In this document: piece after piece, positions 42,306-52,100 of the stretch
Layout: every line of letters begins with the position of its first letter
Numbering within the stretch: position 1 is the first letter of the stretch
Program-made: the position numbers and the translations under genes
Assembly (NCBI RefSeq): GCF_000024085.1
Contig: NC_013166.1
Location: forward strand, 186,001 to 250,000
Length of the DNA stretch: 64,000 nucleotides
Direction of reading: 5' to 3'
Source: Kangiella koreensis DSM 16069
GTDB lineage: Bacteria > Pseudomonadota > Gammaproteobacteria > Enterobacterales > Kangiellaceae
The notes under the pieces: generated by a model
The model's database searches: none
What the model was told of the DNA's origin: nothing
Seen by the model: only the letters and a program-made list of their open reading frames with translations

Positions 42306-43229
42306 TCAATTTCTGGTATTTAAGCTATTGTCAGGTTGAAACTGCCAGGTTCTAACAATCTCTAAAATATCAGTGTTGTGACGAATGGATTCAGGAAGCG
42401 GTTCGAATGGCGCAGACAAGCGCACAATATCAAGTGCTGCCTGGTCCAGGATTTTTTCACCGGAGGAGCGAAGTATCATAACATCAAGCAGGCTACCGTC
42501 TTTATCGATACTTACTTTGAGTGTCAGGCTACCGTAGATCCCTCTTTGCTTTGCCTGTTCGGGGTAATGCAAATTACCGACTTGCTCAACTTTTTTTCGC
42601 CATAACTCCAAGTATTGTGCATCAGCTGGGGACTCATAAATAGCTGCCGAAATTTGACGCTTCTTAAGGCCACGAGTTTGCAGTTGGTTAGCAACATCCT
42701 GTTCCAGATTGTATTGTTCAAGTAGTTCCGGTGGTGGCGTGATTTCGGTAGGTTTGTCGACCTGGTCGGGAGTGTTCTGCTTGTTGTTATGGGTTTCAAC
42801 AGGCTGTTCTACAGTTTGCTGTGAGTCATCAGTAGTAACCAGTTGTAGCGCTTCCTGGGATTGATGTTGCTCAGGTATCAGTTCTAAAGAAGGCATATCG
42901 GTTTGACCTTCAATATTTTTAAAGTGTTCAAGTTTTGTGGTTGCCCGCTCTGCTGTTTCTGACTCGCCAGCCCCTTGCTGGTTGGTTTGGCCCACGAAAT
43001 CAGCTTTGTCGGGAGGGTCAATACTTTCACGCTGAGCCAAGGTTACATCCAATGCAATAGGAATTTGGCTTGGTTCAGTTTGCGGCAATACAAAACGAAC
43101 TCCAAGGAAAAGGAGTAGGTGGAAACAAATGGCCAGAAATAGGGTGAACTTCAAACGATCACCGTCTTTTACCGGCGATTGATTGAGTTTTACCAGTTCT
43201 TTCTGAGGCGGCTGCATAACCTGGCTCAT
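42306..43229 (-). CDS. TonB-family energy transducer
   Basis: A 307-residue periplasm-spanning protein. One inner-membrane helix (about 28-48), a long Pro/Gln/Glu-rich linker (about 60-175) and a C-terminal TonB domain (about 215-300) with the pattern YPEQAKQRGIYGSLTLKVSID. It may transfer proton-motive energy to outer-membrane receptors, though several gshB-linked paralogues have no identified receptor. Part of the gshB-tonB-yqgE-ruvX unit. Confidence 0.9.
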   Translation of the reverse strand: MSQVMQPPQKELVKLNQSPVKDGDRLKFTLFLAICFHLLLFLGVRFVLPQTEPSQIPIALDVTLAQRESIDPPDKADFVGQTNQQGAGESETAERATTKLEHFKNIEGQTDMPSLELIPEQHQSQEALQLVTTDDSQQTVEQPVETHNNKQNTPDQVDKPTEITPPPELLEQYNLEQDVANQLQTRGLKKRQISAAIYESPADAQYLELWRKKVEQVGNLHYPEQAKQRGIYGSLTLKVSIDKDGSLLDVMILRSSGEKILDQAALDIVRLSAPFEPLPESIRHNTDILEIVRTWQFQPDNSLNTRN

Positions 43230-43278
43230 AAGCTCTTATTCATAGGTTGCTGTTAATAGTAAAGGGTTAGAAATATTC

Positions 43279-44229
43279 TTATTGTGTTATTTGTTGCTCA
43301 AGACCTTGGAAAAGCTTGGCAGCGATATTAATACCATATTCTTTGTCTAATTCTCGCATACAAGTTGGGCTGGTAACGTTTATTTCGGTCACAAAGTCAC
43401 CAATCACATCCAGTCCTACGAAGTATAAGCCACGCTTAACCAGCTCGGGGGCGATGGTCTCGGCAAGTTGTTTTTCCTTTTCACTGATAGGCATGGGTAC
43501 GCCGCTACCACCGGCCGCAAGGTTGCCACGAGTTTCACCTTTTTGAGGAATGCGCGCTAATACATAAGGAATAACTTCACCATTAACGATTAGAATGCGT
43601 TTATCTCCCTGCGTAATTTCAGGGATAAAGCGCTGAGCCATAACCAGATGCTTTCCGCCCTCAGTCAAGGTCTCAATGATGACCGAAGTATTGGGATCAT
43701 CTTGCTTTACGCGAAAGATAGAGGCGCCACCCATACCATCCAATGGCTTCAAAATGGTATCTTGCTGCTCAATGACGAACTGTTTTAGAAGTCGTGCATT
43801 GGCGGAAACCAAAGTGGCTGGTGTTAGCTTGGGAAACCAAGCGGTAAACAGTTTTTCATTACAGTCTCTAAGGCTTCTGGGATTGTTGACCACCAAAGTT
43901 CCTTGGTTTTGAGCCAGTTCCAATAAGTAGGTGCTATAAATATAATTCATGTCAAATGGTGGGTCTTTACGCATAAAAACTGACCCAAATTGATGTAAGG
44001 GAACCTGCTCCGGGGCTTGTAATGCAAACCATTGCTTGGGATCGTTGAAGACTTTGAGTGACTGGCAGGCGGCTCTAACTTCACCTTGCTCCAGGTAAAG
44101 ATCCTGCTGCTGACAATAGTACAAATCCCAGCCACGACGTTGCGCTTCTAGCAGCAACCCGAAACTGGTATCTTTAACGATATTAACCTGGTCGATGGGG
44201 TCCATGACCATTAATAGAGAATATGACAT
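43279..44229 (-). CDS. gshB: Glutathione synthetase
   Basis: A 316-residue ATP-grasp enzyme joining gamma-glutamylcysteine with glycine. Family motifs: VMDPIDQVNIVKDTSF, DPPFDMNYIYSTYLLE, ATP-binding LKPLDGMGGASIF, GDKRILIVNGE and NVTSPTCMRE near the end. First in its transcription unit, divergent from pilG. Confidence 0.97.
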   Translation of the reverse strand: MSYSLLMVMDPIDQVNIVKDTSFGLLLEAQRRGWDLYYCQQQDLYLEQGEVRAACQSLKVFNDPKQWFALQAPEQVPLHQFGSVFMRKDPPFDMNYIYSTYLLELAQNQGTLVVNNPRSLRDCNEKLFTAWFPKLTPATLVSANARLLKQFVIEQQDTILKPLDGMGGASIFRVKQDDPNTSVIIETLTEGGKHLVMAQRFIPEITQGDKRILIVNGEVIPYVLARIPQKGETRGNLAAGGSGVPMPISEKEKQLAETIAPELVKRGLYFVGLDVIGDFVTEINVTSPTCMRELDKEYGINIAAKLFQGLEQQITQ

Positions 44230-44363
44230 AAAAGAAAAAGCATGTGGTTTAATAATAAGTTATCATGAAGCATTAACCAGCAAAACCTTTATTCTTGCAA
44301 GAAAAAGGTTGCATGGATTCAGCAACAGAATTAGTCTGAAAATGTGAACTGTTTTGCGACTTC

Positions 44364-44393
44364 TTGACTTTTATGCTAAAAGGTAAGTAGAAA
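44364..44393 (+). promoter_or_regulatory. Candidate promoter for the pil-chp operon
   Basis: TTGACT (44364-44369), 18-base spacer, TAGAAA (44388-44393), a moderate sigma70 match 75 bases before pilG. Confidence 0.35.
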
Positions 44394-44468
44394 TCTAAAA
44401 AAAAGTTGAAGAAAAGGCGCTAACTCTTTATTAAATAGTGAATTTTCGCTGTTCATAGGTAGCCATAC

Positions 44469-44867
44469 ATGAGTGATTTGTTCAAAGGTTTAAAAGTGAT
44501 GGTGGTGGACGATAGTAAAACTATTCGTCGTACTGCTGAGACACTTTTGAAAAAACAAGGATGTGATGTTGTAACTGGTGTCGATGGGTATGACGCCCTA
44601 TCCAAGATAGCCGACTACAAGCCCGATATCATTTTTATTGATATTATGATGCCTCGCCTTGACGGGTATCAAACATGTGCACTAGTTAAGAGTAACCAGA
44701 ATTTTAAGAGCACCCCAATTATAATGTTATCCAGTAAAGATGGGGTGTTTGATAAGGCTAAGGGTCGAGTCGTAGGCTCTGATAACTATTTAACTAAACC
44801 ATTTAGTCGTGACGAATTATTAAATGCCATATCCCAGCAGTTGCAAAACAAACCGGCTGTGGCTTGA
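44469..44867 (+). CDS. pilG: Twitching motility response regulator PilG
   Basis: A 132-residue CheY-like receiver. The phospho-acceptor is Asp58 (IFIDIMMP), with Asp14 and Asp15 in the acidic pocket and Lys at the LTKPF site. It is phosphorylated by ChpA and promotes pilus extension. First gene of the Pil-Chp operon. Confidence 0.96.
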   Translation: MSDLFKGLKVMVVDDSKTIRRTAETLLKKQGCDVVTGVDGYDALSKIADYKPDIIFIDIMMPRLDGYQTCALVKSNQNFKSTPIIMLSSKDGVFDKAKGRVVGSDNYLTKPFSRDELLNAISQQLQNKPAVA

Positions 44868-44903
44868 TTAAGAATTGAAGATTTTAAAGAGAGGTAATTT
44901 ATA

Positions 44904-45269
44904 ATGGCGCGTGTACTTATTGTTGATGATTCTCCAACAGAAGCACATATATTGACCGGGATGCTGGAGAAAAATGGCCACCAGGTTATTACTGCTCCAG
45001 ATGGTGAGTCGGGTATAGTTTCGGCGAAAGCTAATCATCCGGATGTGATTTTGATGGATGTGGTTATGCCGGGCTTGAATGGCTTCCAGGCGACCCGTCA
45101 ACTGAAAAAAGATCCTGCAACGTCTTCTATTCCAATCATTATTGTCTCCACCAAATCACAGGCCACAGACCGTGTCTGGGGTATGCGTCAAGGTGCCAAT
45201 GATTATATTACAAAGCCCGTAGATGAAGCCTCTTTATTAGAGTCTGTGAATAACGTATTAGGATCATAA
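44904..45269 (+). CDS. pilH: Twitching motility response regulator PilH
   Basis: A 121-residue CheY-like receiver with Asp52 as phospho-acceptor (ILMDVVMPG) and Lys in ITKPVDE. It acts against or alongside PilG, dissipating the signal or favouring retraction. It is 36 bases after pilG and six before pilI. Confidence 0.96.
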   Translation: MARVLIVDDSPTEAHILTGMLEKNGHQVITAPDGESGIVSAKANHPDVILMDVVMPGLNGFQATRQLKKDPATSSIPIIIVSTKSQATDRVWGMRQGANDYITKPVDEASLLESVNNVLGS

Positions 45270-45275
45270 CCTCTT

Positions 45276-45824
45276 ATGCCTGGAACTGATGCGAGCAATA
45301 TCGTCGGCATACTTGCCGACATAGCAGAACGTAGTCAGAAACATCGTGATTCGCTACCACAACATGACGTTAGTGGTGGCGCTTTCTATAGTGGGGTGAG
45401 TTTTGTGCTTAATGGCGTAAGCTACCTTGCTCCTTTGGATGAAATTTCTGAAATTATTCCCGTCCCACAGACTACTAAGGTGCCTGGCGCCAAAGTGTGG
45501 TTAAAAGGTGTAGCGAATTTGCGTGGCGTGCTTTTAGCGTTAGTTGATTTGCAGGAGTACTTAGGGCGTCCAAGTTCTAGAAATATTTTAAAACAAAGAG
45601 TTTTAGTGCTTGATCAACAAGGCTCTTACCTTGGTTTGGTTGTTGATGAAGTGCGCGGCTTGCACCATTTTGAAGAAAGTGAACAGGTCGAAGGCAGTCT
45701 TTCTGCCGATGCAGTTATTGCTCCTTATATTGTAGGGGGCTTTGAACGAAACGGGGAGTTATGGCGGGTCTTTGGGATGAAGGAGTTATCGGAAAGTCCG
45801 GAACTTCACCAGGTCGCTGTGTGA
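45276..45824 (+). CDS. pilI: CheW-like adaptor PilI
   Basis: A 182-residue protein with one CheW domain (about 40-175; [19 protein letters not shown] and [16 protein letters not shown]) that links the receptor PilJ to the kinase ChpA. Cytoplasmic, in the order typical for pil-chp clusters. Confidence 0.95.
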   Translation: MPGTDASNIVGILADIAERSQKHRDSLPQHDVSGGAFYSGVSFVLNGVSYLAPLDEISEIIPVPQTTKVPGAKVWLKGVANLRGVLLALVDLQEYLGRPSSRNILKQRVLVLDQQGSYLGLVVDEVRGLHHFEESEQVEGSLSADAVIAPYIVGGFERNGELWRVFGMKELSESPELHQVAV

Positions 45825-45867
45825 ATTTTTACAACAATATGAAGTTAAGATGTCTCGGGAGCAACCT

Positions 45868-48213
45868 ATGAGTGAGACCACAAAGAAGATGAAGAAAGCT
45901 AGCCGATCTGGTATCGGTGTTTATGCTTTTTTACTAGTCATTGTCTTGATCGCGCTGGCGGTTAATGCAGGTTATGGTTTCTTAGAAAGTCAAAACCGTA
46001 TTAAGCGAACAGAGCTTGCGTCGGAAATGAAGGTATTGTCGCAGCAGATTGCAACAAATGCCTCAGAAGCAGCGCAAGGTACTCAATCAGCATTTGCTGA
46101 ATTGGATGCGGCGACCAAGCAGTTCAGTGGTAATTTACGAAAACTGATCGACGGTGAGAGTGTTACTAACCTTCCTCCTGCACCAAGCAGTATTCGAGGG
46201 AATGAGCTTCGAGCTCTAGAGAATATGTGGCGTGAAGTTGAGCCACAAACTCAGTCTATCTTGGCTAACCAGGAAGTGGTAAACCGCATGTACACGAATG
46301 CGGACGACTTGGCAGAACAAATCCCAACCATGCAACGTCAATATGACAGCGTCATTGATACACTTCTTGATAATCGTGCAGATGGCGAGGAAGTACATCA
46401 GGCAACTCGTCAGAAGTGGTTGGCAGAGCGTATTTCATCTGGCATGCAGAAAGTCTTGCGTGGTGGTGAGGAAGCCGAATTAGCAGCTGAAGACTTCGGT
46501 CAAGACGTTGATACTTTCGGAGTATACCTTGAAGGCCAGTTGAATGGTGATGCTTTACTAGAGATTCGACGCGTAAACAATCCCGAGGCACGCGCGTCTC
46601 TTGAGGCAATCGTTAGTGAATTCCAAAGTGTCAGCGAAAAAGTTGATTACATTGTATTTAGTACACCAAAACTGTTTGAAGTACAAAATGCATCGGACAG
46701 CATTTATACCAATGCTGATTCGTTATTAAGAGCTACATCTAGTGTAGAAGCGGCTTTTGCTGCAATGACCACCAGCTATACTGAGCCAGGTAGTCCAATT
46801 ATTTCTGGTGCATTGTTCATTCTAATCTTGTTATTACTGGTTGGTATGTATGCGAATCAGCGTAAAGCAGAGAAAGTTCGTCTCCGTGAGTCAGAAGTTT
46901 CAGCAGAACGTGAGAAAGAAGAAAATGCTCGAAACCAGGAAGCGATTATTCGACTACTGGATGAGATTGATAGCTTGGCAGATGGTGACTTGACTGTTAA
47001 AGCAACGGTAACCGAGGACTTTACAGGTGCGATTGCTGACTCATTCAACTTAACGATTGACCAGTTACGTGGTGTGGTTGGCGCGATTAACGAAGCGGTT
47101 GACCAGGTTTCAAAATCAGCTGAAGAAACGCAGCAAACATCAAGTGCGCTGGCTGAAGCCTCTCGCCAACAGGCGCAGGAAATTACCGGTGCATCAGCAG
47201 CGATTAATGAAATGGCAGTCTCAATTGAGCAAGTATCTGCTAACGCATCTGAGTCATCTCAGGTTGCGGAAAAATCGGTGGAAATTGCGAAGAAAGGTGG
47301 TGAAGTTGTACGAAATACCATCCGAGGCATGGATACGATTCGTGAGCAAATTCAGGAAACATCGAAACGTATTAAACGTCTGGGTGAGTCTTCGCAAGAG
47401 ATTGGTAACATCGTATCCTTGATTAACGATATTGCTGATCAAACGAATATCCTAGCATTGAACGCGGCAATTCAGGCATCGGCAGCGGGTGAAGCCGGTC
47501 GTGGTTTCGCGGTTGTTGCGGATGAGGTTCAGCGATTAGCGGAACGTTCGTCCAATGCGACAAAACAGATTGAAGCTCTGGTTAAAACGATTCAAACAGA
47601 TACTAACGAAGCGGTAATTTCAATGGAAGATACTACTTCTGAAGTTGTTCGTGGTGCTCGCTTAGCACAAGATGCGGGTGTAGCACTGGAAGAAATTGAA
47701 ACGGTATCAACCAACTTGGCGGACTTGATTCAAAGTATCTCGAACGCAGCACGTCAGCAAGCTGCATCAGCTGGTCATGTATCCAATACGATGACGGTTA
47801 TTCAGGAGATTACAACGCAAACTTCTGAAGGTACCCAGGAAACTGCTCGTTCGATTGGTAAATTAACAGAGTTGTCGGAAGACCTTCGTCGCTCGGTTGC
47901 AGGCTTCAAGTTGGACTCAACTAACGACGATTACTTCCGTTCGGATGATAGTATAAGCGCTGCGGACGACTCAGAAGAAAGTTTCGAGAATATGTTCGAT
48001 GATGCTGATGAGATAGATGAAGAGTCATTCACTGATGATTTGGATGAATCGCTGGATAATTTAAACGAAGAGGCAAGCGAGTTGGAAGATGCAAAGGATG
48101 ATTTGCAGACTTCTAATGAAGAGCTTGAAGACTTTCTTAAAGAAGCGGGTGAAAGTCTTGAGGAATTAGATGAAGATATCTTCTCTGAAGATGACTCTAA
48201 GAAAAAAGATTAA
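45868..48213 (+). CDS. pilJ: Methyl-accepting chemotaxis protein PilJ
   Basis: A 781-residue receptor. Membrane helices lie at about 17-38 and 310-331, flanking a long helical periplasmic domain with two PilJ-type repeats. A HAMP region follows to about 400, then the signalling domain with the conserved hairpin tip [18 protein letters not shown]. The C-terminal ~95 residues (from about 688) form an acidic tail with over 40 Asp/Glu residues, which is unusual for PilJ. I use the ATG at 45868, which has GGGAG six bases upstream; an ATG at 45850 is possible. Confidence 0.95.
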   Translation: MSETTKKMKKASRSGIGVYAFLLVIVLIALAVNAGYGFLESQNRIKRTELASEMKVLSQQIATNASEAAQGTQSAFAELDAATKQFSGNLRKLIDGESVTNLPPAPSSIRGNELRALENMWREVEPQTQSILANQEVVNRMYTNADDLAEQIPTMQRQYDSVIDTLLDNRADGEEVHQATRQKWLAERISSGMQKVLRGGEEAELAAEDFGQDVDTFGVYLEGQLNGDALLEIRRVNNPEARASLEAIVSEFQSVSEKVDYIVFSTPKLFEVQNASDSIYTNADSLLRATSSVEAAFAAMTTSYTEPGSPIISGALFILILLLLVGMYANQRKAEKVRLRESEVSAEREKEENARNQEAIIRLLDEIDSLADGDLTVKATVTEDFTGAIADSFNLTIDQLRGVVGAINEAVDQVSKSAEETQQTSSALAEASRQQAQEITGASAAINEMAVSIEQVSANASESSQVAEKSVEIAKKGGEVVRNTIRGMDTIREQIQETSKRIKRLGESSQEIGNIVSLINDIADQTNILALNAAIQASAAGEAGRGFAVVADEVQRLAERSSNATKQIEALVKTIQTDTNEAVISMEDTTSEVVRGARLAQDAGVALEEIETVSTNLADLIQSISNAARQQAASAGHVSNTMTVIQEITTQTSEGTQETARSIGKLTELSEDLRRSVAGFKLDSTNDDYFRSDDSISAADDSEESFENMFDDADEIDEESFTDDLDESLDNLNEEASELEDAKDDLQTSNEELEDFLKEAGESLEELDEDIFSEDDSKKKD

Positions 48214-48227
48214 TTGAGAGCGTATAG

Positions 48228-49103
48228 TTGAAACAAAGCTCTTTAACTCATGTACCTGATATGGAGACTGCTAGCTTTGAACGTTGGCAGTCTTTAATAC
48301 GAAAATATTCGGGTATTTGGATACCAGCAAATCGGCAGCTGTTTCTTAAAACGAGTCTGCTAAAGAGAATCCGGGATCTGAATTTAAAGGGGTACGATGA
48401 GTATTACTTGAAGCTACAGGATAAAAGTTGGGCTTCAATAGAATGGTTTCAATTAATTGATGCACTGACAATTCATGAAACGAGCTTTTTTAGACATAAA
48501 GAATCGTTTGATTTAGTTCAGCATGTTTGTCAGCAGAAAATTAATCAATCAGCTAACTCAAACAGTGACTGTAATGTACAAATTTGGAGTGTCGGATGTT
48601 CCACTGGTGAAGAGCCATACAGTTTGGCAATAGCACTGGAGGAGTTAAGTCTGAACTCCTTAACGGAAAAGGGTTTACGATTCTATTATGGGATTACTGG
48701 AATAGATATCAGTTACCCCGCGCTGACTGCAGCGAGGCGTGCAATATATAGTGATAGAAAATTACACATGATGTCTCCTGATATTCAGGCATCTTATTTT
48801 AATCGTCATGACGGCAGACATTGGCGGGTTAAAGAGAGCATTCGTAATCGAGTGTTATTCTTACAAGGCAATTTGAATGATATTGCACAGTCGCCAAAGC
48901 GTAATTATGACGTCATATTTTGTCAGAACGTGCTAATTTATTTCCGCCCTGAAGATCGTATTAATATTCTAGAAGGGCTGGTTGAAAGGTTAATCCCAGG
49001 CGGTGTGTTGATTTTAGGGCTTGGAGAAATCATTAACTGGAATCATCCTGAGTTAGTAAGAATTGACGAAAAGAACTGTTTGGCATATCAGCGACAGCTA
49101 TAG
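48228..49103 (+). CDS. pilK: CheR-type methyltransferase PilK
   Basis: A 291-residue SAM-dependent methyltransferase that would methylate PilJ glutamates. N-terminal CheR helical domain, then ETSFFRH, the SAM motif WSVGCSTGEEPYS, GTDIS-like (GIDISYPAL), and VIFCQNVLIYFRP. Starts at TTG with GAGAG seven bases upstream; an ATG at 48261 has no ribosome site. Confidence 0.93.
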   Translation: MKQSSLTHVPDMETASFERWQSLIRKYSGIWIPANRQLFLKTSLLKRIRDLNLKGYDEYYLKLQDKSWASIEWFQLIDALTIHETSFFRHKESFDLVQHVCQQKINQSANSNSDCNVQIWSVGCSTGEEPYSLAIALEELSLNSLTEKGLRFYYGITGIDISYPALTAARRAIYSDRKLHMMSPDIQASYFNRHDGRHWRVKESIRNRVLFLQGNLNDIAQSPKRNYDVIFCQNVLIYFRPEDRINILEGLVERLIPGGVLILGLGEIINWNHPELVRIDEKNCLAYQRQL

Positions 49104-49123
49104 CTACAAAAAATGGTGTAGGC

Positions 49124-52100
49124 ATGAGAGATAATCAAACAAAAGTAGCTTTAAATTGGGTTAAAGACGAGGTTGAAAGCACGCTTGAGCAAGCGCAAAA
49201 TGCGATAAAAGCGTACGCAGAAGACGAGTCTGATAAGACCCAAATACATTTCTGTGCAAATTGCATGCACCAGATCCGAGGCACTATGCAAATGCTAGAG
49301 TTTTCTGGCGCAGCATTACTGGCGGAAGAAATGGAAGCACTAGCCGAAGCTATCGGCGAAAGAAAAGTTGAATCAAATGAGAAAGCCTATGAAGTCTTTC
49401 TTTCTGCCATTTTAAGATTCCGTAGCTACTTATCACGTTATGCTGAAGGAAAATCTGATCTACCTGTTATTTTACTGCCCGCCATAAACGATATGCGTAT
49501 CTGTCGTGGTGCTGATAATCTGGGTGCAGGCAACCTGATCAGTATTCCAACCGAGGGTATTGATGCTCCTTCGCCTAAAAACAAGACAGAACTTAAAGGT
49601 GATATTTTAGCCGAAGTCAAAGCGCTTCGTTCCAAGTTCCAACAAGGATTGCTTGGGGTCATAAGAGACGTTGAAGTGCAAGCCAACATGGAGCAGATGC
49701 GTGAAGTCACAGAGTCCTTATGGGGACTGGAGAATCGTGTTCCATACCAACCTCTTTGGTGGGTTGCTTCAACCTTCCTAAAAAATATTGGTCTACTTCC
49801 TAAGAAAGATAATCCTGTTGTAAAAAGTTTACTGGGTCAAGTTGACCGTCGTATCCGTGAGCTAATAGAGCAAACGGCTAATCAGGAAGAAGCTAATAAA
49901 GTTTTAATTAATATTCTGTTCTACGTTGCTCAATTTGATACAGAAGATGAGCAAGTGAAAGAAGTACAAGATAAATTCCAGCTAAATCAATTAATGGATT
50001 CTTTAGGTGATCTTGAAAGTGAGTCTAGTGATTTGACTGGCCCTGATACTGCGAGTGTTCGAATTGCTCTCAACGTTATCAAGGAAGATCTTGGTGAAAT
50101 CAAAGAGTCGCTTGATCTTTACATTCGAACTAAATCTCAGGAAAGCGAACCACTGGAAGATATGATTCCAGCAATGCAGAAAATTTCAGACACTATGTCG
50201 ATGCTTGGTTTAACACAATCCAAAGAGATGATAAGCAAGCAGATGGGCTCGATTGGTGACTTGCTGGATGGCTCTGAAGCTGATCGCGAACAGGGTCTGA
50301 TATATATTGCCGAGGGAATCTTGTCACTGGAAGACTACATTGAGCGTGCGCTAAAAATGGATAGTAAGCAGCTTGCTAATGAAAGCCTTGGTCAAGGCGA
50401 AGGGGAGTCATTACAGATAATTAATGCCAGATATCAGTTGGTTCAAGAAAGTCGCGGCAACTTGCATAAAGTTAAAGATGCAATTACTGATTATCTAGAT
50501 GAAAGCCATAATATTAATCGCCTTGAGAATGTTCCTGAATTATTGAAAGAAGTAGAGGGTGCTTTAACTTTTGCCCAGCTTGATACACTATTAGATGTGA
50601 TCACCAAGTCAAAAAACTTTGTAGTCAAATACCTTATTAGTGAAAAAGTCGTATTAAGCGATGCTGAGGTTTCAACGCTGGCTGATGCAATAAGCTCAGT
50701 TGATTATTACCTTGAAGGACTGATGTCATCTGGACTGCATGGCTTACCAGTGATCTTACAGCGAGCCATTGATAGTATTAGTGAGCTGGAAGAGCACTAC
50801 GGCAACCTGGATGAAGAGCTGCTACCAGTCTTGGATGAGCCGCTTGAAATGCCTGAAATCGAAATGGTTGAAAGTGAGAATCATGACCAAGACGATGACA
50901 GTGATGAGTTGATTGATGATGAAGTCCGAGAGATTTTTATCGAAGAAGCAGATGAAGTTCTTGAAGAAATGCACAGTTTGCTTCCTGAGTGGAAGCAGGA
51001 CCAGACGAATAAAGAAGCTATAAACACTATTCGTCGTAACTTCCATACCTTAAAAGGTAGTGGTCGCATGGTGGGTGCTACTGATATCGGTGAATTGAGT
51101 TGGGCAATTGAAAATATGCTCAATCGCTTGCTTGATCACAGTATTGAATATTCGCCCGCATTGTTTGTCACCACTGAAGAAGTGGCAAATATATTACCGA
51201 AAATGGTAAAACAATTTGCCGGTGGGGAAAGAACGCAATATCCAAGAGATTTGGCTGAGCGAGCAAATCGTATCAGCAAAGGTGAAATTATCACCGATAT
51301 CCAACCACACCAAGAGCAAACAGAAGAAGAAGCTGATCAAGCAGCAGAGCAAGAGTTGTTTGATATATTCAAGCAAGAAGCTGAGGGCCATGTAACTAAT
51401 CTTGAAATGTTTGCAAATCAGCGTCAGCAAGGTATTACCCAGAGTCAGATCAGCGACAACCTTCTCCGCTCATTACATACCTTAAAAGGTGTGGCACATA
51501 TAGCAAATATTCAATCACTAACTAACGTTATAGTTCCAGTTGAAAGCTATTTTCAAGAGCTGAAAACTCGTGAGTTGTTAGCTGAAGAAGGAGATATGGC
51601 CTTAATTGATCATACTAAGGATCTGCTGAGATATATTATTAGCACACCAGAAGATGATCAGGTGATTTCAGTTCATGAAGATGAAATTCTTCAGCAATTA
51701 TCAAAGCAACAAAAGAGATTTGATGAATCTGGCGAAACAATTCAGGAACAAGGCCGAGATCCGGAGCTAATAAAAGATATTTTCAATATAGCTTCAGATG
51801 TGCTGGTAGATATTGAAAGCACAAATCTACAGGAAACACCTGAGAAAGAGCGTTTAGAAAAAATCTCATATCTAATGGCATCAGTGGATCGCCTGAAGAG
51901 TATTTTGGGTGAAGCAGAGCTTAATGAGATTGAGCAAGTGGTATCTGCACTTAGTGATGCATTACAACGTAATATGACTGCCAGTAAAGTAGATACCTCG
52001 ATTGGTGTTCTGCTCAATGAAACCTATAACCAACTTGAAAATCAATTTGATTGTCTGGCTGCTAACTTATCAATTACAGAAGCTAGCGACTTGGTGCAGG

